Of a stretch of DNA of 64,000 bases, positions 24,826-36,205 are shown one piece after another. Below the pieces are notes generated by a model, which was given only the letters and a program-made list of their open reading frames with translations, was not told where the DNA came from and ran no database searches. Made by a program: the position numbers and the translations under genes. The stretch's first letter is position 1. Every line of letters starts with the position of its first letter. The stretch comes from Valencia hispanica (Eukaryota; Chordata; Actinopteri; Cyprinodontiformes; Valenciidae): assembly GCA_963556495.2 (NCBI GenBank), contig OY747702.1:52601286-52665285 (forward strand), in the 5' to 3' direction.

Positions 24826-25017
24826 GGAACACGAGCAGCAGCGTTCTGGATCAGCTGCAGCTGTCTGATTGACTTTTTAGGCAGACCTGTGAAGAGGTTC
24901 AGATCTGAGTCCATTACTACGCTTGGTTTTCGGGCCGTTTCAGTAGTTTCTAGCTGTATTAACTGAAGCTGTGTGCGGACTATTGATCGTTCCTCTTTAG
25001 GTCCAAAGGTAATAACA
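24826..25017 (-). mobile_element. L2-clade LINE fragment with internal deletion
   Basis: The text repeats the GCGTTCTGGATCAGCTGCAG region and then jumps from GCAGACCTGTGAAGA directly to GGTTCAGATCTGAGTCCAT, skipping about 150 bases present in the other copies. It ends at GGTCCAAAGGTAATAAC. Confidence 0.8.
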
Positions 25018-25061
25018 TCTGTAATCTAACAGAAGAGCTTAATAAGAGAAGAATCAAGGTG

Positions 25062-25345
25062 TTACAGCCACACAGTCAAAGAGTATCCATCCATCTGGCA
25101 GAAAAGCCCAGACTTCCATTTCCCCAACCACATGTGCTAACTCCTCCAGGAGAATCCCAAGGCATTCCCAGGCCAGCCAAGAAAAATCCTCTCTCCAGCG
25201 TGTCCTGGGTCTTCTTCTGGGTCTGCTCATGGTGGGAATTCCCCATAACACTTCACCGAGGAGGCTTCTAGGAAGCATCCTATTCAAATGCCTGAGCCTC
25301 TAGATGTGGAGAAGCAGTGGCTCTACATTGAGCTCCTGCCCGGAT
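25062..25345 (-). mobile_element. LINE C-terminal fragment (RTE/Rex-like, clade uncertain)
   Basis: Minus-strand translation (25054-25287) gives RMLPRSLLGEVLWGIP, a basic PRRRPRTRWRED stretch and LAWECLGILLEELAHV. This is the C-terminal pattern (RPRTRW..., LAWE.LGI...EL) of a non-LTR family abundant in fishes. A neighbouring part of the same element is found at 57363-57690. Confidence 0.7.
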
Positions 25346-26764
25346 GGCCCAGTCAAAGTCTAGGCTTCCATACGTTCATTAGATTATATGGATAATTTGC
25401 AATCAAATGTGGGGTTTTTTTTTTTGTTTGTTTTTTGTTTTGTTTTTATGAACACTCAAGATGCTGTTGGTGCGATAGCCATTTGCAGGATCCTTTCAAA
25501 GATTTTAGAGTGCATCTTGGCCCAACACGTGTTTATTTATTGGCTCCTTCTGAGAGATTCAACAGCCAGTGTTTGGTCACAGCCAACCACATCAGTGTAA
25601 GCAAACAAAGCTTTTTAAAATAAGAACTGGGTGCAATAAAATACATTGGGCATTTTAATCTGAATTTTTGACATTTGGAGAGCATGCCGGTCTCCTCTTT
25701 GATCAGCTCATCTAATAGACATCAGTCGAACCGTTTAGATCAAACACCAGTGGTTAAAAAGCCCCTTTGTGAAAACTAATTACTCTCATTTGTTTGTAAA
25801 TGTAACAAACTGAAGGTGATTCATAAGAGGAAGGTGGCACACAAACCCCATTCCTGCGATCTGAGGCTGCTTAACGGCTGATGAGAAACACGTGCTGTCA
25901 CACCAGTCCTGGGCCAGAGTGCAACGGAGAGAGCTGGATGAGATTCAGATGTGAGCGTATCCACTGGGAGCTCGGAGGGGGGTGGAGGTTCTCTCCAGCT
26001 CCAAACAAGAACAATACAGGATGTGACGAGACAAAACTTTTGAGCAAAATAAAAAACATCCTTCTTTACTCTACAAATTCCTCTACAACAATAGATAAAA
26101 TAGCTGCCAACATTTGTTTTCCTCGTCATATTTTCTAAGAGTTGCAAATAAATTAAAGATTTATGGGTAATGAGGTCATCCAAGAACCAAATAAGTATTG
26201 CCACTTTGAAGCTACTAAATGGAAACATCCCATTATGACTGTCTAACAGTGTGTACCACTGTTCGTCTACATAAAGACTGAAATGAGTTTTGCAGCATTT
26301 AACCTAAATGTGATCCAGAAGGAACAAACAGTCGTGCATGGCCCGAAGCAAAGAAGAAAAACTGACAAAGTTTGTGAGGTGTTTAAGATCGCGGCTCTCG
26401 ATAAAGCATCTCCAGCCGAATTCCTTTTGTCCGAATTGTTTTTATAAAACGTCACACATGCCGCATAGCAGAGCGTGACTTGCCAGCTTTCCCTCATGCA
26501 TCCAATCAATGGGGGGGGGGGATGAGAAACTGAGAACGTGAAAGGGTCACAACCCCAGGGATGGAAATGATCCCCCCCAGTTGCTACTGGGTATCCTGTG
26601 TATAAACACAGCAGTGGAAAAACATTAGTCTAAGTCTGTAGGTTTATGCTGTATTGCTATTAGGACTCATAGACAGAGAGGGCTCCAAACACTTTCAATA
26701 TGACCTGCTCATTCATCCTGAATCTTGAGCCCACTGACAACTAAAGAACGTTCATCTGAACTGT
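25346..26764. other. unassigned intronic sequence
   Basis: No gene or family recognised. A run of ten G lies at about 26.51 kb. Confidence 0.45.
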
Positions 26765-28652
26765 TCTTCATTTTATTACATTAAAACAAAACATCAAACT
26801 TTATGTGATACACCAACAAAATAATTTTTAAGTGGGAACACAATGACATGGTTTTCTCAAACTTTCAGAAACGGTTCAACCGATTGCCTTCAGATGTAAC
26901 CTAATAAGTAAATGGAATCCGTGTGCAAAGACTGCATTAACCATAGAAGCAGCTAAGAGACCAATTGGTAATTCTCGAGGAGCTGCACGGATGAACAGCT
27001 CAGGTGGGAGAATCTGTCAACGCAACAAGTATGAGTTGTGCATTTCATACTTGCTTACTGTATATGGTGGAGGGGTACGAGCAAAGTCAATGTTGAAAGA
27101 AATGCAAAAGAAAAGCTATTTAAAGATAGCACAAGTCACGTAGGGGACAACAAACGGGAAAGGATGAGATGAAAATTTAACTTTTTTGTCCTATATGCAA
27201 AATGTGAGGGCCAAAATTTTGAACACCGCAGATCATTGTTAACACACAATTCTTACAGTGAAACATAAGAAGTGGCAGCATCATGCTCAGGGGATGTTGT
27301 ATTTTAGCAGGGACAAGAAATGTAGTCAGAGTTTGTGAGAAGATGGATGTAGCTTAAAAAAAAAGAGGAAAACCTGGAATAAAACCTCAGAGAGGCAGTC
27401 CAAAACGTAGGACGTGAGCAGATAATGACCCTAAACATGCAGCAACTGTTCCAATGGAATGGTTTAGATCTAAGCAGATTAATAGGATAGTAAGGCTCAG
27501 TCAAAGTCCAGAACTAAATGCAATGGAGGACTTGGGCCACAACTTAATAATTATTGTTACAAGCTTGAGCTATGTAAACAGTAATGAGCCAAAAGACCTG
27601 AAGATGTAATAACATCAAATGGTGGTTAGCGAAAGTATTAACTCAGGGGGAAGGGGACTAAATACAAATGCATGCCACACTTTAAATGTATATGAGTGTG
27701 ACGGTACATGTATTTGGATTTTTTGGTACGGCACTGTCAGTTCGGTAGCCACGTGTACCAAAAGAATTACTGCTGTTTCTACTTGGACACATGCAGAATG
27801 TTTATGTGCTCAACTCAGAGCCCAGTGCAATGTTTCGCAGCACAACTTTAAAAAATGACACCAAAACAAAACAGAAATGACTTCCAAACTATCACTAAAC
27901 TCTTCTATGTGTCTATTTGGGAACATTCAAGGTTTCTAATGCAGCTATAGTAGAAAAAGAAAGATGGACCAAACCAGCGCACAAATCTTTCAATAGCAAT
28001 AAGGTTCATAACACGCTCTGCACTGAACTGAATGACTCACCTGAAACAATGTCAAGCTGAATGGAAACATCACTGATACTAGAGAAAAACCAGCTGACAT
28101 CCACATGGCTACTAGCAGCATTCAATCAGCTCAAACTCCTTATTTTGTATAAATTGCAAGTCTGCGGAATCCCCGTTGATGAGGAGTTTTGCAACAGCTA
28201 CCCATGCTGCATTCAAGTACAGCTGGGAAACTAGATTGTTGAAATAATAAAACAATTCCAAAGTGATTTAAGCATGTTTAAACATTAACACTGTTTTCAA
28301 GTGGGTATATTGTTTTCTACTCTGGCAAAGTCCGCTCTAACTATTTTTTTTTGATCCAATCAAATCTCTATTGAGTTTTATACTTTTTAACTTTTCAACT
28401 GAACCGTGACTTAAAAACCTCAGATATGTACCAAACGGTGATTTTTGTTACACCCCTAGTGGTTCCCCAGAGTATTAACCCAAGGGGAATGGGACTAAAT
28501 ACAACTGCATGCCACACATTTCAGATTTATATAAATTTTAAAATGTTAAACATCCACTTTACAGTTATGTGGAACTGTACGTTGCAGACTTTCACATAAA
28601 ATCCCAATAAAACACAACAAAATTGTTTTAATACTACTTTTGTAAGGCACTA
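26765..28652 (+). mobile_element. decayed Tc1-like transposon, family C, containing a hAT copy
   Basis: Same family as 19452-21420: recognisable blocks include GTGGCAGCATCATGCTCAGG, ATAATGACCCTAAACATGCA, CTCAGTCAAAGTCCAGAACT and the terminal TTTTGTAAGGCACT at about 28.65 kb. All frames are destroyed. A hAT-like element occupies 27691-28458 near its 3' end. Confidence 0.75.
27691..28458. mobile_element. hAT-like non-autonomous transposon, family A copy 3
   Basis: The left end TATGAGTGTGACGGTACATG and the right end (TAGGGGTGTAAC read on the other strand) match the family A termini. The interior shares CACGCTCTGCACTGAACTGA and other blocks with the copies at 9.0-9.7 and 13.9-16.3 kb. Instead of an 8-bp target duplication, about 60 bp of the host Tc1 sequence appears on both sides (27620-27680 and 28459-28515). 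Confidence 0.8.
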
Positions 28653-29660
28653 TTGTTATGGGATGACACTTTTCAAGCATTGTCTAAAACCAATCCAAAG
28701 TCTAAAGTTTGAGGATGGAGAAGTGAAGCTGTTTATTCTCCATTTAGGTCAGCAGCACAGCTTGCAGGAAAGCAGATTGTTATCTTTACTGGAAACAAGA
28801 CGAGAGAATATCTGTTATTTCAGTATGACCTTTGCAAACTTTTCAGTTACATCTGCTAACAGGATAATATCTCAGTTTGTCTACGATGTTTACAATAAAC
28901 TAACACAAACACATGTCCTGAAAGAAGAAGCAGCTTGCATCTTTTTGTTTTGTTTTTTTGACTGAAGCCAGTTGTAGAAAGGTGTTTAAGGTCTGGTTAA
29001 CGGTTTCTAAAATAATAAAAATTCACATTTGGTTTTGATTTGACTGGCAGCTAGCCATCAGACCTAAAAGTTCCCACATAACACATCAAAAAATTCAAAA
29101 ACGCATCAGCTAAGCCCTCTCTATCTGCCCTCAGCATCTTTTCATAAAGTTTTAAGAGGTCACCCGATTTTAATGGTCCCTTATTGCCTGTGGAGCAGAT
29201 CCTGGTGGAATAAAGGCACCCCAAGACCACCCCTGTGCCAAAACAGCCTCAGGCAGCTCAAAGACAGAGTCATTCTGGCTCTGATATTGCATACCTGCAC
29301 AGCAAGACCACATGAATGACCCTTTTTCATTTCTACTAAATATATTAAATTAAAGCACACTTTATAACAATTGATACGAATATGTCAGTGAAAGAAAAGT
29401 AACAAGGAGCTTGTAAAGAAGACTTATTATCTGGGTTATCACACCGAAGTAAAAGTCCTTTTTACTGCTATCCATTAGAATAGCAGTTTAATTTATGAGC
29501 AATTTGTAATTTCTTGATCATATTCCAACTATACAAATATAACAAGCAACTGCCAGTTGTAGAGTTCATGTCCTCCTTTTGCCAAACCGATCAAAGAGGC
29601 CAACATTGCAAAATTTAAGCTCGCTGTTATGTGCCTTCAAAGAGTAAAACAGTCAGCATT
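28653..29660. other. unassigned sequence next to the fat4 exon
   Basis: No feature recognised. A 100-codon plus-strand frame at 28663-28965 has no motif. Confidence 0.45.
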
Positions 29661-29670
29661 GTTCTTACCT
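29661..29670 (-). promoter_or_regulatory. fat4: fat4 exon 1 splice donor
   Basis: On the minus strand the sequence reads GAG|GTAAGAAC, with the last exon base at 29669. This matches the consensus donor AG|GTAAGA. The cut falls after a complete Glu codon (phase 0) inside cadherin repeat 16. The 13 further codons that stay open past it lack cadherin character, which supports this position over read-through. Confidence 0.93.
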
Positions 29671-32600
29671 CAGCACGCTGTGTTCTAGGCTGGCTGGCGT
29701 CTGTCTCGATGGCGTACACGTCCACAAGATACAGGTCGGACCCTTGTTCTCTGTCCAGCTCCGCGGCTGTCTGTATCACTCCAGTGTGGCGTCCGATGGT
29801 GAAAAGGCGTCCGACGGCTTTTCCACGGCTGCGTACTGCCACAATGAAATACTCCACTTTTGATGAAGAGCCCCTTGGACTTGAGGCATCCAGGGAGATG
29901 ACATTTGTGCCTGGTGGCTGGCCTTCTTTGAGGATGGTTATGTATTTGGGCTGAGAGAAAACGGGCCCATCTATCCCTTGAAGGATGATGGTCAGCTCAG
30001 TTCTGGAGGTCTTACGGTCAGTGCCGTGGTCTGTTGCAGACACCGCCAGGGTGTACATGAGTCGGGATGGGACCAGCTGGGAAGCCAGTCGAATATCCCC
30101 GCTGTATCTGTCCATAATGAAGGTGTCCGCATCCCCTTCCAGAAGCTCATACTCCACTTCCCCATTTTCACCATTATCAGGGTCAAGGGCCATCACTGTT
30201 GTCAGGATGGAGCCAATAACAATGTTGGGCTCGGCAACAAGAGCATTCTGGGACACAAAAGTAGGAACATTATCATTCAGGTCCGTGACCCATATTGTGA
30301 CGTTTTTCAAGGCAAATCGTCGGAATTCAGCTGGAACTGCCTGATCCGTGGCTTTGATGGTCAGTTCAAACAGGTTGGAGAACTCCCTGTCAATTTCCTT
30401 ATTGGTGTAAATGAGCCCAGAGCTTGGGTCAATGCTGAAGAAGTTTCCTCGAGGAATCTGCTGAACAATGGAATACTCCAGCTGCCCGTTTATGTCTGCA
30501 TCTGTGTCGTGAGCTATAATGGTCATAACCGAGGCTGAGAGAGGAAGATTTTCAGGGATAGATTTGAAAATGTCTCCCGGGGCAAATACGGGTGGATTGT
30601 CGTTAAAATCCCGGACGTGAATGACCACGGGTATGGATGAGGAGCGCGGCGGGCTGCCATTGTCCTTTGCTGAGATGTTGAGCTTGTAAAGTGAATGTGT
30701 TTCAAAGTCCAGCTTTTTAACCAGAAAGATGCTGCCAGTGTTGGGGCTGATGCTAAACGTGCCGTGGTTGTTTGTGGCTGTGATGCTGTATGTTATGTCT
30801 GCATTCTGACCCGAATCTGCATCCGTGGCGGTGACAGAAGCCACAAGTTCCCCGATCCTCATATTCTCCAGCACATCCACAAACAAGGAGGATTTAGGAA
30901 AGGATGGGGAGTTATCGTTTTCATCCAGGATAGTAATGCTCAGCAGACAAGAGGAGGACAAGGGCACAGTTCCAGCATCAGCAGCTATGATTTTCAGTGA
31001 GAAAGAAGAAGTGGTTTCATAGTCCAGCTTTCCAACTAAAGTCACCTGTCCAGAGCTGCCATCAATCATGAACTGACGTTCCTCATTACCCTCAACAATG
31101 TGATAACGAACAAGTCCGTTTTTGTTCTCATCCACATCTGAGGCAGAGACCCGCAGCAGCTGAGTCATGTTTTGAGCTGACTCAGAAATGGAGGCCTGGT
31201 AAATGTCTTTAGTGAATTTTGGTGGGTTGTCGTTGATGTCTTGAATGTAGACCTGCACCTTGGCCTGGTCTCTGAGGGGTTTGGGAAGACCCTGATCTGA
31301 TGAAACGACAACAAAGCTGAACACAGCGGCGCCCCTTTGTCTCATCAGCAACTCGCGATCCATCTGCAGAGTGCTGGTCAGCTCCCCGGTGATGGTGTTC
31401 AGCTCAAAGTTGGCCTGCGGGTTCTCAAATGTGTATCTGACCTCACTGTTAGGGCCAAAGTCCTTATCCTCAGCAAATACCTGCCCAACAAGTGATCCTC
31501 TCTTTTGCTCCTCCTCAAAGTGAAACACATAATTAGTGCTGTTAAAGAGAGGACGGTTGTCGTTTACATCGTCCAGGATCACAGTGACGTTGACTGAGGC
31601 GCTCAGCGGTTCCACAGCCCTGTCTTTGGCTACAACCACCAAGTTATATCTGTCCTGAATCTCTCTGTCCAGCTCTGTTTTGATGTATAGCTGCCCATCT
31701 GGAAAAATCCCAAACACATCACCCATGTTGCCACTTGTGATGTCATACATGATCTCCCCATTGAGACCAGAGTCTTTGTCAGTGGCCTGCACTTTGAAGA
31801 ACCTGCTGTTGACAGGTTCAGATTCCAGAATGATGACCTCATATGAGAGCTGTTCAAACACAGGTGAGTTGTCGTTGACGTCATAAACGCTGATGATCAA
31901 GATGAGGCTGGAGGTGAGCCGGGGAACCCCCATGTCTGCAGCCAAGACTTCGATTTCATAGGAGCTCGTTGTGACTTCCAGCGGGCCGGTCAGTGTGATC
32001 AGACCGTGCCGCTCGTGGATGTGAAACAGGCCTTTTGGGTTCTCTTTAAGGCTGTAGATCACCATGCCATTCTGACCTTCATCAGGATCTGATGCTTTCG
32101 CCTGGAAGATTACATGTCCCGTGCTCCAGTTTTCCACAGCGCTTACATGCTCCATATTGTGAATAAAATGAGGAGAATTATCATTTAAGTCCTTCACAGT
32201 TATGTTCACAAAGGCCTCTCCTGTGATCTCCCCGGCTCTGGCCACAACCTTGAGCTGATAAAATCCTTGCTCCTCTCTGTCTATCTGACTGGATGCTGTG
32301 ATCTGACCTGCACTGTTCACAGCAAAAAGCCCTCTCTGATCCCCTGACGTGATCAGGTAGGTAATGTTTGCGTTTAGATCCAGTGTGGTTGCTGACACGG
32401 TGCCAATGACTGTCCCAAGAGCTACATTTTCAAACATGACAAAGCTGTACACCCGCTGATTGAAGACAGGTGGATTATCTTGTGTGTCTATAACAGTTAC
32501 AGTCACAATGGCCTGGGTGTGCGAGCGCAGGCCTCCTCCATCTGCTGCTGTCACTTGTAGCTGGTAAGCTGTTTTCTCCTCTCTATCCAAGGGTACTAGT

Positions 32601-34771
32601 GTGGTGATTTTCCCAGTGTTGCTGTTCATGCGGAATTTGGAAGTGTCTCCCGCTGTGATAAAATATTTGACAGTTCCGTTTCGTCCCAAATCAGGGTCTG
32701 TGGCTGAAACGGTGGTCACATAAGAACCCGAGGGCTCATTTTCTTTAACATTGGCAAAATACTGAACAGGGTAGAACACTGGCCTGTTGTCATTTATATC
32801 CCAAATGGTGATGTTGACATTTCCTACAGAGTGCAGGGGGGGACTGCCCCCATCTGCTGCACGGATATGGAGCAAATACGAGGCCTGATCCTCCCTGTCC
32901 AGCTCCACGGCTGTGCTTAATCGGCCCGACACGACATCCAGACGAAACAGCTCCTGGATGCTGGCAGGAGTCTCTGCATCGAATGAGAAACGGATAGTTC
33001 CATTGGCCCCGAGGTCGTCGTCCGAGGCAGACAGCAGCACCAGCTCAGTGCCAGCAGGGGCGTGCTCCACCAGGGAAACATGATATGCGCTTTGGCTAAA
33101 TGTAGGCACTTGGTCATTCACATCTGTGATGTTAACAATCAGTTTAGTGTAGGAAATCTTGGGCTGCAGCCCCTGGTCTTTGGCACTAATGTTTAGAACA
33201 ATTTCAGATGCGATTTCCCTATCCAGCAAAGCGGCGCTGGTAACCAGGCCACTGTTTTCACTGATGGAGAACCAGCCCAAAGTGTTTCCAGACACCAGGG
33301 AGTATCTCAGGTTGGCGTTCTGCCCAGAATCACCATCTGTTGCAGAAACCCCTTTAATGTAGCTGCCTTTTGGTGTGCCTTCACTGATATCTACTCTGTA
33401 CAGCGTTTCCTGAAATATTGGGGGGTGATCATTAATATCATTTACAAAAATAACCAGACTGGCAAAGGAGGATCTGGCCATAGGTTTGCCATTATCTGAA
33501 ACAGAAACAGTCAAATTGTACGAGGAAATCCTCTCTCTGTCTAAAACGCTCGCCACTTTAATCAGACTTAGATTGGGCACAGTAGATGTGTGCACTTCAA
33601 AGTGTCTCTGCTCGTTGCCCCCTAAGATTGAAACAGATATGTTGCCATTAGCTGTGGATGAGTCTGAGTCTGAAACAGTAAGCAGAGCCACAACTGTGCC
33701 TATCTGTGCGTTTTCATCAACAGAGGCAAATTTTGAAGTGGTGGGAAAATACCTGAACTTCACAACTGGGTCGTTATCATTCACATCTAAAAGTTTTATT
33801 GTGGCTTCTGTCCGGCCTGACAGAGAGGGAACACCATTATCAACAGCATGGATGGTCAGAGAGTACTCTTTCTTGATCTCATAGTCAAGCCCCTCCTTTA
33901 TAATAATAGTACCTAATTTAGGATCAATTTGGAAAGGTGTCCCCTCATCTAAAAAGTATCTAATTTCAGCATTGGCTCCCTCATCCTGATCTGATGCTGT
34001 GATCTGCAGGATGCTCGAACCTACAGCTGCATCCTCAAACACACTGGCCTGGTACTGATCTTGCTCAAAAACAGGAGGATTGTCATTTATATCCTGAATA
34101 GTGACGTTTACTTGCAGGTAACCGAACTTTTTCGGCTCTCCTTTGTCCTCCACTTCGATCAGGAGCTGGTAGAAGGGGGTGACCTCTCTGTCTAGACCAC
34201 CGGTTAAAACAAGGTGCAGGAATGCCCCCTCCCCGCTGGGATTGACTGTAACATCCAGGCTGAACCTCCTCTGCTCGTTGCCCTTCACTATCCTGTAAGT
34301 GGTGTGATCAACTCCGTTGCTTCCAATGTCGGAATCCGTGGCAGTGTCCAGGATCACTTGTCTCCCGCTGCTGGCGTCCTCCTTAAAGGACACCACTATA
34401 GACGCGTCTGGAAACACCGGAGAGTTGTCATTAATATCCAAAACCACGATCCGAACCTCCGTGGGGTAGGTCGGCTGGCTGGACAGAACCACCACGTTAA
34501 TGACATCACTTTGCAGAACTTCTCTGTCAATCACCGATGATGTGGAGATGACTCCCGTGGTGCCGTTAATCGCGAAAAGTTTGTGGTTTTCGCTGAAGCG
34601 GTAAGTGAAGCTGGGCTTGGTCTCTATGGTGCCCACATAGGTTCCGACAGGCTGCTCTTCCAGGACACGGAACTCTTGGCGGACTTGGCTGGACGCGCAG
34701 CTCCGCGGCAGAGTCCACAGCATCAGCAGAACTAAATGAAACCGGCCAAAGCCTCTAACTGTGAGCGCCAT
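29669..34771 (-). CDS. fat4: FAT atypical cadherin 4, first coding exon (residues 1-1701)
   Basis: Fat4 is a giant single-pass atypical cadherin that binds the protocadherin Dachsous across cell contacts and acts in planar cell polarity and Hippo growth control. This exon encodes a hydrophobic signal peptide (about residues 1-27), then cadherin repeats whose closing DxNDNxP-type motifs fall near residues 112, 227, 329, 445, 550, 658, 762, 861, 964, 1068, 1178, 1283, 1388 and 1497. Repeat 15 ends in a degenerate QGIDGPVF instead (about 1598), and repeat 16 is cut before its closing motif. LDRE and ATDxD calcium-binding motifs recur throughout, with many NxS/T sequons. The ATG (34771) has a strong context and an in-frame TGA nine bases upstream. 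The repeat order and the residues at both ends fit FAT4 rather than FAT1-3. The remaining cadherin, EGF, laminin-G, transmembrane and cytoplasmic parts lie outside the window. No frameshift or stop is seen. Confidence 0.97.
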
Positions 34772-34940
34772 GGTCAGTCAACCTGTCCACCTTTCTCAGA
34801 CAACGTCCATGGCGAAGATGCATCAACTTTACTGAAGTTGGAGCCTCCACAGCATTGTATCCCGCAAAGTGTCCGCAGCCAAGATTCAATGAGAAAAGCA
34901 GCAGCAGCTCTTCCGCTCTATCCGCACTGAAGTGTCCCAA
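34755..34940 (-). promoter_or_regulatory. upstream ORF overlapping the fat4 start
   Basis: A 61-codon minus-strand frame begins at 34940 and ends at 34755, overlapping the first 17 bases of the fat4 coding sequence in another frame. It also contains an internal ATG near 34.82 kb. If the transcript includes it, such an overlapping uORF would normally reduce initiation at the fat4 ATG. Its peptide has no recognisable domain. Whether it is conserved or translated cannot be told here. Confidence 0.45.
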
Positions 34941-35180
34941 AAGTACTCCACAAGTGTTATTTCATACAGCTGCAACAGAATCCACTGGGTGGAGGAAAAA
35001 TGATTCATGCAGATCAGGGACGTTTCATTTCAGCTTTTCTGTTTGCCTTTTGTTTCTTTGCGCTGCAAGACAAAACCAGAAGAAAAGTTCCCAGATCCTT
35101 GGAGATGCGTAAAGAAGTTTATGAAAAGTTGGGGCGCGCTAAGCATACGCGCACCGTCCCGGGGAATAACGGTGCTCCAG
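34772..35180 (-). promoter_or_regulatory. fat4: probable fat4 5' untranslated region
   Basis: The sequence is GC-richer than its surroundings and free of repeats. A TGA at 34780-34778 is in frame with the start. An acceptor-like pyrimidine tract ending in TTGTCTTGCAG lies at about 35063-35073, so a non-coding upstream exon spliced to 35062 is possible. The transcription start is not determinable. Confidence 0.5.
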
Positions 35181-35189
35181 TCATATTGC

Positions 35190-35340
35190 GCTCAGGAGTC
35201 CCAGTAAGTTAGAACAAAGCTGGAGTGGAGCAAACTCCCCCCCATCACTGATCCCATTGGATGTCTGCTCTCCTCTCTGCCCGCCCTCTGCCGGCCCTCC
35301 TTATGGCAGCTCAGCTGGTAGTGGAAGGTGTCAATCAAAT
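35190..35340 (-). promoter_or_regulatory. fat4: candidate fat4 promoter
   Basis: The minus strand has a CCAAT box (ATCCAATGGGAT, about 35.25 kb), a GC box in GAGGGCGGGCAG (about 35.28 kb) and a GCCGGC cluster. CpG density is higher here and at 35.14-35.19 kb than in the flanking AT-rich DNA. No clear TATA box. This fits a CpG-type promoter for the gene starting at 34771. Confidence 0.5.
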
Positions 35341-35874
35341 AAACAGGTAGCAACATCCCCCAGAGATCTTAATTATAAACATTTATTTGTTTTACAGCTG
35401 GATTCATTTCCAGAAGAAAGAAAATAATCTTCCGCATATTGAGATTGAAGAGGGGGGTTCATAATAAAAACCTTATAAGAAGATAAAACATTTATTTGGA
35501 TATATTAAATGCTTAAAAAACATCCACATATTTATATTTAAAAAATGATATTATTACAGTCTCACACTTTATGTTACCTTCGTTTCAGTATTGAAAGTCC
35601 TAGAAAAAGTATTTATGTTACCAAAATATTACAAGAAGTCAAATAAAAAGTAAACAGAAATATATTTAATTCTCAAAAGCTGCAGCAGAATATGAAGGCA
35701 AACGTTTTTGGTCATTAAGGTGAAGTCTACATACATTTTCAACAGACTGATAAATAAATAAATAAATAAATTGCATTTGACAGTTTAGTCCTAAAATGTG
35801 TGATTTGATCTTTCTCTGGTTCATATTTACCTGTCGTCTGTTGCTATTTTTTCACTTAGACATATGAAATCTAT
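35341..35874. other. unassigned AT-rich upstream sequence
   Basis: Contains an (AAAT)n tract at about 35748-35771. A segment near 35.72 kb (GGTGAAGTCTACATACATTT) is faintly like a Tc1 terminal repeat, but not enough to call. Confidence 0.4.
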
Positions 35875-35924
35875 GAAAAAACTGAAATACACTCAGTCGT
35901 GACTGAGTGTATTTCAGTTTTTTC
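35875..35924. repeat. perfect 24-bp inverted repeat with 2-bp spacer
   Basis: The left arm (35875-35898) runs from GAAAAAACTG to ACACTCAGTC. The right arm (35901-35924) is its exact reverse complement. The spacer is GT. As single-stranded DNA or RNA it would form an uninterrupted 24-bp hairpin; in duplex DNA it could extrude a cruciform. It lies 1.1 kb upstream of the fat4 start codon and has no coding role. Confidence 0.97.
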
Positions 35925-36205
35925 CCCCAACTCCAGTCTTAATTTCAGGCGAGCTTTCATCTTTCTTTTTTTATAAAATGTACGAAACAGTAGGCTTACA
36001 AATATGAGAATGTATCATCATCTAGTGGCCATGTTGTGGTACTACCAAAGCAAAGTAAATAAAGGATAATGATGATGATGACTATGCTTATTCGTGAAAT
36101 AAAATGTATTAACTCTGTTTACACAAATTACTCTAAAGAAATCACAGATTTATTGTGTGCATTAGATTGCATTTATTGTGCTTTTGCTTTTTTTTTTTTT
36201 AAATG

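Larger units (their letters stand above)
1..29668 (-). other. fat4: fat4 first coding intron (5' part, runs off the left edge)
   Basis: The large fat4 exon ends at 29669 in a consensus donor, so the rest of the minus-strand gene should lie towards and beyond base 1. Across these 29.7 kb I see no reading frame with cadherin signatures (DxNDNxP, LDRE, ATDxD) on the minus strand. All recognisable content is transposon-derived or low complexity. A long first intron is expected of FAT-type genes. A short exon lacking an ATG-started frame could have been missed. Confidence 0.7.

Noticed and set aside
28663..28965. 100-codon plus-strand frame near the fat4 exon
   Set aside because: No motif, and it begins directly at the end of a Tc1 relic.
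29627..29668. Continuation of the fat4 frame for 13 more codons to a stop
   Set aside because: The consensus donor GTAAGA lies at 29668 and cadherin character stops there. The closing DxNDNxP motif of repeat 16 must come from the next exon.
29978..30538. 186-codon plus-strand frame, and many others up to 132 codons within 29.6-34.9 kb
   Set aside because: They lie antisense or out of phase within the fat4 exon and show no domains. Long shadow frames are expected opposite a 5-kb coding exon of this composition.
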